Part shown: positions 34,368 through 44,900 of the stretch, in pieces | Position numbering within the stretch: the stretch's first letter is position 1 | How the letters are laid out: every line of letters starts with the position of its first letter | From: Coriobacteriaceae bacterium | GTDB taxonomy: Bacteria; Actinomycetota; Coriobacteriia; Coriobacteriales; Coriobacteriaceae | DNA: 64,000 nt | Assembly (NCBI GenBank): GCA_902364975.1 | Contig: CABJFQ010000004.1 | Location: 62,001-126,000, forward strand | Reading direction: 5' to 3' | Program-made: the position numbers and the translations under genes | The notes under the pieces: model-generated | Databases searched by the model: none | Seen by the model: only the letters and a program-made list of their open reading frames with translations | Told to the model about the DNA's origin: nothing

Positions 34368-35474
34368 ATGATAGTACCGCCACCCCAAAAGAAGCGTAAA
34401 CAACTCGTCATTTCTAACGGGATTCAGTTTTCAGAGGGGCATACGCGCACACCCAGCCAGTGGCGGGTCGACCACTTGGTATACTTACACGACATTCTCG
34501 CAAGAAGAGCAAGACGAGCAACTGTGGGCATCGCCCTTTCCGCGGCACTTGTCGCGGGAATCGCCCCCGCAACGGCGATCGCGGCAGAAACCAGTTCCCC
34601 CACCGGTGCAGTTGCCTTGCAGACGGAAGACGCGGCCGCCGCAAAGGAAAAAGCGTATGCAGCCATGCAGGAAGCGCTCAAAAACCTCGAAGCCGCGAAA
34701 GACGCCGCAAGTCCCGAGAAACTTGCGGAAATCGATGATGACATTGCCAGTTTTCAAGAGATCCACGACATGGTGGTGACGGAAGCCGCCAAACGGAGGG
34801 AACCCCTTCCCGCCATGCAAGCGAACGTCGATGCAGCCCAAGCCAAATACGATGAGGCCCACAACCGGACAAGCGGCCTTCAGGCAGAATTAGATAAGGT
34901 ACTCAAGGAGCTCGGCGACGAGGCGCCCAGCACAGCCATTGAGGAGCATATTAAGCAGTTGCGCAGTGAGATCATGGCGGCAGAAAGGCGAGAAGAATCT
35001 TGTGAAGATGATCTTCACCGCTACCAACGCCGGCTCGAAAGCCAGGAAAAACAGGTTCAGTATTTCGAAAGTGAGGCAAAGGAAGCTAAAGCCCACATCG
35101 ACGAGGACATAGCCAAGCGAAATGCGCTCCTTAGCGATTTGGAAAAGGCGCAAGCGGCCTATGACGACGCCTGCAAGGCATACGAAGAGGCAAAGGCCGC
35201 GGCAGACAAGGCCACCTCGCCCGAGATAGCGAAACCCGCCGAGACGACAAAACCCTCCAGCTCAGCGCAGCCGGCCGAAACGGCCCAGCCCGCCAGCTCG
35301 CCCGCGACCGGCAAATACGCTCCATCGAGCTCCACCAAGCAAGCAAATACGACCGCCGGCAAGCTCGCAAACACGGGCGACACAGCACCGAGCGCAATCG
35401 CACTCGCAGGAATCGCCGCCGCAGGACTCGGAATAACCACCGCAGCCACACGCCGCCTCAAGAACTCAAAATAG
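34368..35474 (+). CDS. LANTG-anchored coiled-coil surface protein
   Basis: A secreted, cell-wall-anchored protein of up to 368 aa. The signal peptide core is TVGIALSAALVAGIAPATAIA (about residues 53-73). A long charged coiled-coil region follows (about 85-285, rich in Glu, Lys and Ala, e.g. KNLEAAKDAASPEKL, HIKQLRSEIMAAERREES), then a Pro/Ser/Thr-rich spacer and the sorting signal LANTGDT with a hydrophobic helix and TRRLKNSK tail. The N-terminus is uncertain: the first 36 residues of the longest frame are not signal-like, so a TTG at 34476 or GTG at 34524 may be the true start. TATACT at 34480-34485 could be a -10 box. It ends at a strong terminator. Confidence 0.75.
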   Translation: MIVPPPQKKRKQLVISNGIQFSEGHTRTPSQWRVDHLVYLHDILARRARRATVGIALSAALVAGIAPATAIAAETSSPTGAVALQTEDAAAAKEKAYAAMQEALKNLEAAKDAASPEKLAEIDDDIASFQEIHDMVVTEAAKRREPLPAMQANVDAAQAKYDEAHNRTSGLQAELDKVLKELGDEAPSTAIEEHIKQLRSEIMAAERREESCEDDLHRYQRRLESQEKQVQYFESEAKEAKAHIDEDIAKRNALLSDLEKAQAAYDDACKAYEEAKAAADKATSPEIAKPAETTKPSSSAQPAETAQPASSPATGKYAPSSSTKQANTTAGKLANTGDTAPSAIALAGIAAAGLGITTAATRRLKNSK

Positions 35475-35520
35475 CCGACAGAGCATATCGCCTTCGCCAA
35501 TCTACAAGCCCAGAGAAAAA

Positions 35521-35566
35521 AAGAGGCCCGTTTCCCCAACCAAAACCAGGGAAACGGGCCTCTTTA
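35521..35566 (+). terminator. intrinsic terminator of the LANTG-protein gene
   Basis: AAAGAGGCCCGTTTCCC (35521-35537) and GGGAAACGGGCCTCTTT (35550-35566) form a perfect 17-bp stem 47 bp after the stop, with flanking A- and T-rich ends, so it could also act on the opposite strand. Confidence 0.88.
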
Positions 35567-35638
35567 CTTGTAAAAACAGATGGCAACGCCGCCGTCTCTT
35601 GAACCACGTAGCCATTGATGTCTTGGCGCAGTCAGCGA

Positions 35639-35738
35639 GCGCCATCCAGAGCGAACAAGTTGGCATGAAAAAGGCAAGGCATAGACCTTCTGGTCATGCC
35701 CTGCCTTTTGAATGACAAATTGTCGCTCTGGATGGCGC
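35639..35738. repeat. two-tier 100-bp palindrome next to the SRP RNA
   Basis: Outer perfect arms GCGCCATCCAGAGCGA (35639-35654) and TCGCTCTGGATGGCGC (35723-35738) enclose inner arms AAAAGGCAAGGCAT (35669-35682) and ATGCCCTGCCTTTT (35696-35709) with one mismatch. No reading frame explains it. It lies between the terminator at 35566 and the SRP RNA 3' end. It could be a REP/MITE-like element or a structured RNA. Confidence 0.75.
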
Positions 35739-35788
35739 GCAGCGTCGAGCATTGCGCGGTTTGGTAAAACCGCGCAAAAAGAAAGCCC

Positions 35789-35895
35789 GTGCGCTCGATG
35801 GATTCGGATGCCCGACAGAGGCTCCTTATGGCTGCTTCCTTCCGGACCTGACCAGATTCGGAACATGTCGTCATCCGAACCCATCGAACGCGCTA
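35789..35895 (-). ncRNA. ffs: signal recognition particle RNA, small bacterial (4.5S) type
   Basis: On the minus strand GGTCAGGTCCGGAAGGAAGC followed by AGCCATAAGGAGCCT is the conserved SRP RNA domain IV, with its symmetric and asymmetric internal loops and GGAAG apex. The ends GCGCGTTCGATGGGTTCGGATG and CATCCGAATCCATCGAGCGC pair to form the long helix, giving about 103-107 nt, the small hairpin form without an Alu domain. Just after it comes a T-rich stretch (GGGCTTTCTTTTT) that would end transcription. It binds Ffh to target membrane and secreted proteins. Frames of 80-140 codons overlapping this RNA are not genes. Confidence 0.95.
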
Positions 35896-35981
35896 GGCGC
35901 TCGGTATATCTTACCTGCTCCCGCCCGTCACGGCAAGTGGGGCGAACCCATCGGATGGATTCGCCCCACTCGTCCATATCG

Positions 35982-38900
35982 CTAGCGGCGCCTACGGTAC
36001 AGGACCGCGCCGCCCGCTGCGGTCAGCGCGCCGATGCCGGCCATGGCCGCGAGCGCCTCGACCGGCAGGCTGCGGTCGCCGGTGTCGGGCATGCCGCCCT
36101 TGGAGCCGTCGCCGCTGGAGCCGCTGCCGGAGCCGTTATCTGAACCGCCGCCCGAGCCGCCGCCCGGCGTGCCGGGGTTCTCGGGGGTGCCGGGCTCCTC
36201 GGCGTAGCTGTTGGTGAAGACTGGCGGCACGTTGGCGTCGCCCTCGTAGGAGACCTTCGCCGACAGATAGCCCGTCTTGGTGCCGTCTGCCGCCTCGTCG
36301 CTCACCGTGACGACGATCTTGTGCGCCGCCGTGTCGTAGGTCACGTGCGCCTGACCGTCGTCGACCTCGCTCACCGTGAAGGTGTAGGTGCCGGCCCGCT
36401 TGAACGTCAGCGCATCGAACGCGACGCTGCCGTCGGCGGCATTCTTGGCGGTCGACATGACCTTGCCGTCCCGGCCCTTGAGCTCAAAGCTAAACTGGCC
36501 AGCCTTGAGCTCGGCGCCCTCGATCACCTTGGCGGCGCCCAGCTTGAGGGTGACGGGTGCGGCCTCGTAGCCGTTGGTGAAGGTCACCGAGGTGTCGTTC
36601 GCGGCATTGCCCTCGGCATCCATGAGCTCGTGCTTGACGGCGAGCGTGCCGTTGCCGGCATCGGTGACCGTCGTGCGCACTCGGTACGTCGCCCTGTCGT
36701 ATGTCACGCCGCCCGCCGTGCCGGCGACTTCGCGCAGCTCGTAGCTGTGCGCGCCGGGCGCGGTGTAGGTGACGGGGCCGAGCGCGACCGTTCCGTCGGC
36801 GGCGTTCTTGCCCGTCGCCGCGACGCTCTCGCTGCCGTCGGCGGCAATCTCGATCAGCTGGAACTCGAACTCGCCCTCGGCCAGGTCACGGCCCTTAAGC
36901 TTCTTGTTCACCTTGATCTGGTCGGTGACGGAGCTCGGCGTCGGGTTCACGCCGTAGGTGTTGGTGAACTCGAACGCACCCCTGCCCTCGGGCGTGCCCT
37001 CTGCGGGCAGGACCTCCGCGGCGAGCGTGCCCGCATTGGTGTCCTCGACCACCTTGACCGTGAAGATCCTGCTCGCCGTCGCGTCATTGACCACGCCGTC
37101 GACCGAACCGGACTCGCTCACCCGGTAGGCAAACGTCTTGGTGCGCAGGCCGTCACCGTCGATCTCGACGCCATCGAGATCGCTCGGCTGCTTAAACGTG
37201 ACATGGCCCAGCTCGACGTTGCCGGCGGCGTCGTTGGTCGCCTCGGTCACCGTCTTGCCGGAGGCGTCGACCAGTGCGGGCGCGCCGTCCAGCGGCTCAA
37301 TCTTAAAGGCGTACCTGCCCGCGATGTCAGCCTGCGTGAGGCCGAGTCCGGCCTGGCCGAGCGCCAGCGTCTTGGCACCCGCGATGTCGACCGTCGCCTC
37401 GCCGGCGCTATAGCCGTTCACAAACGACAGCGTGCCGTCGGAGCCCTCGGGGTAGACCACGGCCACATCCAGCCCGCCCTTACCGTTATCGGTCACCTTG
37501 ACCGTAATGCCGAAGCTCGACACGGCCGCCGTCACGCCCGCGGGCAGCCGGTCCGTACCGTCCTCGGAAACGGTATAGGGAATGACCCAGGAGCCGTCGG
37601 CGGCCCTGGTGGCGATGCCGTCCGCCACCATCTGCTCGAGAGCGTCGGTGGTGTAGGAGATGGGCGAGAACGAAAGTCCCACGGCCTCGCCGTCGCCGGA
37701 GGCCCGGTTGGTCGCGGTCGCGACCACATTGCCCTGGGCATCGCGGACGGAGAACGAGAACTCGCCCGCCGCCGCGGCGCGGCCCGTCAGCGTCTTGGTG
37801 GCGTTGATGGCCACGTTGCCCTCGCCGCCGAGCTTGGTCTCGGTGACGGTGAAGCTGTAGGTCTTGTCCGCGTCGGCGTCGGTAAACTTCACGTCGCCCT
37901 CCGCGGTCCCGCCGATGAGGTCGACCAGGTCGGCCGCACCGTCATCGGCCGCGGAAACGGTATAGGCGTCCCCGTCGGTCTTGAGGCCGAGCTTGGCGGC
38001 CGTCTCGGCGTCCGCGGTCACGGTGAAGGCGAACTGCCCCGCCTCCATGGCGCGGCCGGAGAGCGTCTTGGACAGGCGCACTCCCGCGCGGGCCGAGTAG
38101 TCGAGCTCGGTCGTGTAGGTGTTGACGAAGTCGCCGCCGCTCGCCTGCGCGATCGCGGGCGTCGTGGCCGTGAGGTTGCCGGAGCCGTCGTCGGCCACGG
38201 TCACCGTCATCGTGGCGACGTGGCCGTCGTAGGCCACGCCGGCGATGGCGGAGCCGTCATCGGGCCTGACCTCGCGCACCGTGTAGGTGAAGGTCTTGGC
38301 GCGCACGCGCTTGCCGCCGACCTCGGCGAACCCGGCGTCCTTGATGTCATTGAGCGTGTAGCGGATGGGGCCGAAGTCGAAGGCGACCCTATCGCCCGCC
38401 TTGGTGCCGGCGGCCGTCACGCTGACGGTCTTGGAGCCGTCGGCAGATCCCTCGGGCATGGGAGCGCCGCCCTCGCCCGTGAGCGTGAACTGGAAGCTAT
38501 CGCCCTCCGCCCAGTCGCGGCCCTCGAGCGTCTTGGTGAAGAGCCCCACGGTGGAGACGTCCCTGCCCTCGGTGGCCGTACCGTACGTGTTGGTGAACGC
38601 CGCGGTCGCGCCGTCCTCGGTCACGGCGCCCTCGACCTTGGAGCCGTCAGCCCCGTTGACCGTGGTCGCATATCCCTCGGCGGCGTCCTCGGTCACGGTG
38701 TAGCGCGCGCCCACGGGCAGGCCGGCGATGGTCTTCTCCCCGCCGTCCCTGAGCGTGAAGGTCGCCTTGCCGTCCGCGAACGTCACGGCGTGCTCGCCCT
38801 TGCCGAAGGTGCCGGAGACGGGCTCGCCGTCCCCGTCGGTCAGCGCGACCGCAAAGCCGAACTCGCGCTGGCTGTCGCCGCCGACGACCGTCTTCTTGAC

Positions 38901-41900
38901 GGTGAGGCTGCCGGTCTTGGCGGTGTTGGTAAAGATCGCCGCCTCGACCGTGCGCTCAGCAACGTCGCCTGCGTCGTCGGTCAGCTGTGCAATCTTGGTC
39001 TTGGCAAGCAGCTCACCGGCGCCGTTGTCGGTCACCGTGACGGTGGCACGATAGGTGGCCTTCGAGAACGTGAGTGCCGCCTCGTCACCCGACTGCTCGG
39101 TAATCACATAGGTATAGGTACCGGGCTTGGTGTACTCGATGGTACCGAAGTTGCCAACCTGGGCATCCTTGTGCAACTCAATCGCCGACACGCCGTCCTT
39201 GGCGCCCTTGGGCATGGGCGCCTCACCCTGGGCAGTCAGCGTCATGGTAAAGGCATCCGATGTTATCCAGTTGCGTCCGGAGATCTTCTTTTGCACCTTA
39301 AAAGCGTTTTCCACTTTTGTGGACTCCACGCTGTAGACGTTGGTGAAGCTCGCTTGCGTCGCCTGTCTGACGGTACCCTTCTGGGGGTTCGCCTTGTCGG
39401 TAATTGCAAATCCGTCCTCACTCGTCATGAGGTTGCCCTTGGAGTCAAGCTCCTGCACCTCGTAGCGAGCGCCCACGGGCACGGTAACCGTCACGGAGCC
39501 GCCGGCCTTAAGCGTGATGGTGTCACCGCTCTTGATCTGTCCGCTTACATAAGTGCCATTGGTGCCGCCGGGGCGACCGGCGAACGCAAAGGTGCCGGCC
39601 AGAGGCGTTGTGCCATCGGCCTGGTAGAGCAGCACCTTAAAGGTAAATGCCTTGTTGGGCGCGGTGATGCCTTCGGCGGCCGTGACCGTCTTGCTCAACG
39701 TCAGGCGCCCGTCAGAAACCTGATCGGTGGTGGTGTTGGTCTTGACGGCGGGGTTGTTGCCGACCGTCACCGACGCCTGGTTGGAGATGTCGCCCGAAGC
39801 GCCACCGCTCTTAAACGCGTCCTCGGTCACGCGGACCTTAAACTGAACCGTGCCCTCCTTGCCGGCGGGAACGTCCTTCAATGTCCAAGTGAGGTTGCCG
39901 TCATTGTCCTTGGAGCCGGCGTCCTTATGGTCGCCGGCGAACTCCACGAACTCGGTTCCCGCGGGAACGGCATCGGTGATCGTCACCGTGGCAGACGCGC
40001 CCTCAGTGTTCTTGTAGCCGATGGTGTAGGTGAGCTCATCGCCCAGCGCCACACCCGACCCCGTCGAATCCTGAACATCGCTCTCGGACTTCTTGGGCAC
40101 GTAGTTGGTTGTGGTGCCGGTATAGCTCTTGTTGTCAACCGTTACGGTAGCTTTGTTCTCAACGGTGCCGACCGCACCCTGGGCATCCTTCACAGCGTCC
40201 TCGGTAATCTTGACGCGCACGCGCACCGAACCGTGGCTGCCCGCAGGCTGGTCACCCAGGTTCCAGGTGAGCACCTGGCCGCTCGCGGCGCCCTTATCGG
40301 CAAACTCGCCCTCAAATGACTCGAACACAACGCCCGTGGGCAGCTCGTCGGTCACGGTCACGTCGGCGGAGACCAGGTTGCCGTCAGCATCGGCCTCGGT
40401 ATTGACCCAGTTGATGGTATAGACGTAGGAGTCGCCCACAGAGAGCAGCTGCCCGTCGATGCCCACATCGGGCTTCGCGACCGTGCCGATCGTCTTGACC
40501 TTATCGCGTGTGTTGTGGAAGACGATCTTGCCCTTCTCGGCACCATCGCGATAGGTCACCTTGGGCGTCAGACTGCCATCGTTGTGGTCGGTCACCTCGA
40601 GCAGCACTCGGCACGTCGCAGACGTATCCACGGGACGCACACCCTCGGGCAGGTTGGCCATGCGCTCCTTTGCCACCAGGTTAAAGCTGTAGGTGGTGGT
40701 GTGGTCGGCATTGTGACGCTTGGTGGCAATGCCATCGTTGACGGCGTCGGCAAGGTCAATCGTCAGCTCATTGGATTCGCCAGCAGCATTGCCAAGCTTA
40801 AAGTAAACCTTACCAAAGTCGACCGTAGCGGTGCCGTTCTCACCCGTCTTGGTTTTACCCTCATCCATCTTTTCGAGCGAGCCGTTGACCTTCTCGGCAT
40901 ACAGGTCAAACGTATACTGGCCCGCCTCGATCTTGTCGCCGGAGTCCATTACCTTTTGGGCATGGAGGCCATCGAATGTTCCAGTCGCAGCGTAGCTGTT
41001 GGTAAAGAATACCTGAGCCTTGGCAGCACCATTCTCGGAGCTAAAGGTCTTTTCATCCTCAGAAAGCTCGACCTTCTTGGCGTCATAGTGCTTGACCGTG
41101 GTCACGGTATAGAGCGAACCATCGCGGCGATTATTAACCGCAATCTCTACCATCCAATAGGTGGAGTCGTATGTATAGCCGCCCTTGCCGCCGCCATTCT
41201 CGACAACCTTGTAGACGAACGTCTTGCCGGCATCTTCCGTCGCGAAGGTCAGGCCGCCCAAAATACCGGTGTGGGACGTGCCATCGGCCTGCGGCTCATC
41301 GTTTGTCACGGTGAGCTTGCCCTCATCCGCGCGCAGCAGCTTGTTGAGCTTTTCGATTGAAGCATCGCCCTCGCCTGTCACCGTGAAGCCAAACATGCCG
41401 GCATGCAGGTCATGCCCATTGAGCGTCTTGACGATCTCCAGACCACCCTGGAGCTCGTAGCTCGTTGAAGTTTGGTAACTATTGGTGAAGATGAAGCCTT
41501 CCGAGCCGGTCGTACCATCGGCGCGGGCCACAAGCTTGCCGCCCTCATCGGTTACAGTGATGGTCAGGTTATGGGTGTGCGCGTCATACGTCCACTCGCC
41601 GAGACCGCCATTCGGGGCCAGCTCGTTAATAGCAAACTTATACGTGCCTGGCTTGTTAAAGGTGAGCTTCGAGAAATCGAGCTTATAGTGCTCCCCGTCC
41701 TTGAGGCCCTCCTTCGTTTGTGCCTTCTCAACGTAGCCGTTGTCCGCACTCATCGAAGAGCCGGTAATGAGATTGCCGCTGATGGCAGCCTTGGTAGCAT
41801 CGTCAGCCGCGGTCATGGCAAAGGTGAACTTGTCCGGAGCATCGGCACCGACAACCACCTTTGTCACGGACGGAGTGTAGGTTGCCGCCTCGGTGACCGT

Positions 41901-44900
41901 ATAGGTGTTCTTGAATTTGACCGTCGCGACACCGGTGGACGTTGCACCCGACGGATAGATCCACTGGCCCTCGAGCTCGTCCTTGCCATCGACCTGCTTG
42001 CTTACCGCTGTCGTGACTCTAAGCGTACCGTCGCCGTTATCCGCCACGACAGCCTTAACCGTATGGACCGTCTTGTCGTACGTATAGCCCGTCGCCTTGT
42101 CGTCAATCTCACTCACCGTATAGGTGAACGTCTTGCCGGCATCATCCTGAGTGAAGGTCAACCCACCCGCAGGTATCAAACTCACGGTCTTGGGGGCGTC
42201 AGCCTCGACATTTGCGGTCTCAAAGACCTTGCCGTCCGTGGAAATGCCAACCTTGCTGGCAGATGTCTCATCAGCAGGCTTGACGATATAACGGAACGTG
42301 CTCTTGGGCGAGCCGAACACCGTCGCGTCCTTGGGATACGTCAACGTCTTCTCGATCTGCAAACCGCCAGCGGCGCCATAGTCGAGACTTGCCGTGTAAC
42401 GGTTCACAAACGAGACGGCAGGCGCGGCGCCGACCTCACTTGCATCGTACTGCTGCACGTAGGTATTCGGTTTTTGCTTGAGTTCGACGATCTTTTCGTC
42501 CGTCAACGCGCTCGCATCGGTGCCATCGCCCAGCAACTCCGTCACACCCGCACCCTTGAGCACGGTCGTCACGGTATAGAGCTTAGCGGGGTCGTCCTTG
42601 CGTGCTAGAACCTTGACGAGCACGATGGCATCGCCCGTGTAGCCGGTGTCATAGGCGTAGCCGGCAGCCGCAGGCTGGTTCTCGTGGATGCGATAGGCAA
42701 ACGTACGCCCCAGGTCCTGTTCCGTGAGCTCACGGGCAAAAAGCTTCTCTTGCCCGCTTGCGCCCACCACGGCACCGGGCACGCCGGCCCCCGCAGCCGT
42801 ATTGGATAGGCTAGCCTCGGCGCCGTCGACCGATGTCTGAACGCCGTTGTACCAAAGGCCCGTCACGGCAAAGGTAAACTGGCCCGCGGCAGAAGCGCGA
42901 CCCTCAAGGGTCTTGCTGACCGTCACGCCATCAAAGGTGCCCGACGCATGGTATGCGTTGGTAAAGGCGGCCTTGTCGGTTACGGCCTTGTCCGCATCGG
43001 AGGCGCCGGTGTTGGCGTAGGTCACGCTCGACACGCGCAGCTTGCCCGTGTGGTTGCCCGACTCGTCCAGATCGGTCACCACGACGGTCGCGCGTGCGGT
43101 GTGCTTGTCCATGGACATGCCCGCCTGGCCATCCTGCGCAGCTTTCTCGGTGATGTTGAAGCTAAAGGTGCCTGCGCGGTTGAACGTCACGGTCGGGGCG
43201 GCTTCGGTGCCAACAAAGGAGAACGAGGCCACGCGTCCCGACTCGGGCGTGCTGGCGACTGCCTGGTTGGCGTTAACGGCAACAACCCCATCCTTCACCG
43301 CCTGTGCAGTGGTTTTGCTCAAACCAGTTGCGTTGGCATCGTCCGCAGCAGCGGTGAGGTTAAAGGTATAGCGTTCGCCCTGGTTCCAGTCGCGACCGCT
43401 CACAGTCTTTTGGCCCTGCAGGGTCACGCTCGTGGGCTCCACGCTATATATATTGGTAAAGGAAGGTGTGGCATCCTTGTCCAGCTGCTTTACCGAGCCG
43501 TCCTCTGCAACCTTGTAGTACTCGATCGAAGTCTGGATGCCGGCACCCTTCTTGGCGTTGCGCACCAAGGCATAATAGACCGACCCGTCGTAGGTCATGC
43601 CCGTAATGCTACCGAGATTCTCAGCGAACTTGTACACGTAGGCGCGTCCCGCATCCGCCTTGGCGGTATAGGAGATCGCCGGCCATGCCACCGTACCGTC
43701 AGCGTTGTTGCCCACGGTTACGGTATTGTCCTCGGCACCCTCGGGCATGGGAGCCGTCACGCTCGCATCGACCGTATTGGGACTGAACACAGCGTTGACG
43801 TCCGCATAGCCGCCAACGCCCTCGAGCGTAAAGCTAAAGGCGTTCTGGGAAAGCGGGAAACTCCCGGCGTTGTCGGTCAGGATCTTTTGAGCATGGATGG
43901 TGATCTTCGCTTCGTGTGTATCGTAGTGGTTGGTGAAGGTTGCAACCTTACCGGCAACATCCGTCTTGGTGTCGGCACCCGCGTCGTCGCACTCCTGCAC
44001 CATCCTCACACTCTTAATGACAAGAGCGCCAGCCTGGTTGTCCTCCACCACGACCGTCGCGGTATAGGAGGCGGCAGAGTAGCTTATGCCATCCGCCCTG
44101 GCATCGGAGCCGGGGATAACCTCCTTGATGGTATAGGTGTAGGTACCCGGCTTTTTATAGGTGATGTCGCCAAACGTCGCCGGCTGGTCGTTGGTAAGCT
44201 CAACCGTAGCCACCTTGCTCTTGGCACCGCCGGGCATGGGAACGCCGTCGTCGGCCGTAAGCTGCACGGTAAAGGAATCGCCATCGGCCCAATCGCGACC
44301 TTCGAGCACCTTCTTGGCGCTCAGACCGTTTTTGGCCTCAAGTGTTACGCGGCTGGCGCTGTAGTTGTTGGTGAACTCAAGCGTGTTATCGGCGGGAATC
44401 TGTCCGCCCGCAAGCGCGACAATCTTGCCCTCGATGGTGTTGCCAGTTCCCGACTGCTCCTCGCCACCGGCTTTGCGGTTCACGAGGCTAAAGCCAGCCG
44501 GAAGCACCGACTCGTCGGCAGAGCCGGTAACAGTGTTAACGATACTCGCCAGCACGTTGCCGCTGGACTCCTCGCCCTTGGTGGTGAGCTCGCTCACGCT
44601 ATACTTGTCGCCCTGCTTAAGGTCGTATACGCGGATGGTCTCGCCGGCCTTGATGGAGTGGGTGTCGCCGCTCTTAAGCGTGAAAGATTTGCCCACAGCG
44701 TTGCCGTTCGCATCAAATACATGCGCCTCATAGCCCTTCTGGGACTCAGGCAGGGTGAACTTAAACGTAAACGTCAGATCTTTGCCGTCCGCATCCTTAG
44801 TGGGTGCAGTAAGCCCGTCATCTGCCGTCACGGTCTTAGTCACCTGCAGGCGCGCCACGCGACGGTCGGCATACTGCACGGCCGTACCCGTGGTAAACAA

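Noticed and set aside
35564..35977. 137-codon minus-strand frame and neighbours of 77-143 codons
   Set aside because: They overlap the SRP RNA and the 100-bp palindrome; the conserved sequence is explained by RNA structure.
36321..40319. A 1332-codon open frame on the plus strand opposite the giant adhesin (and similar ones at 42948-45899 and 30658-33906)
   Set aside because: They lie fully antisense to genes with clear domains, have biased His/Arg/Gly/Val-rich composition without any domain, and arise because high-GC codon bias suppresses stops in the complementary frame.
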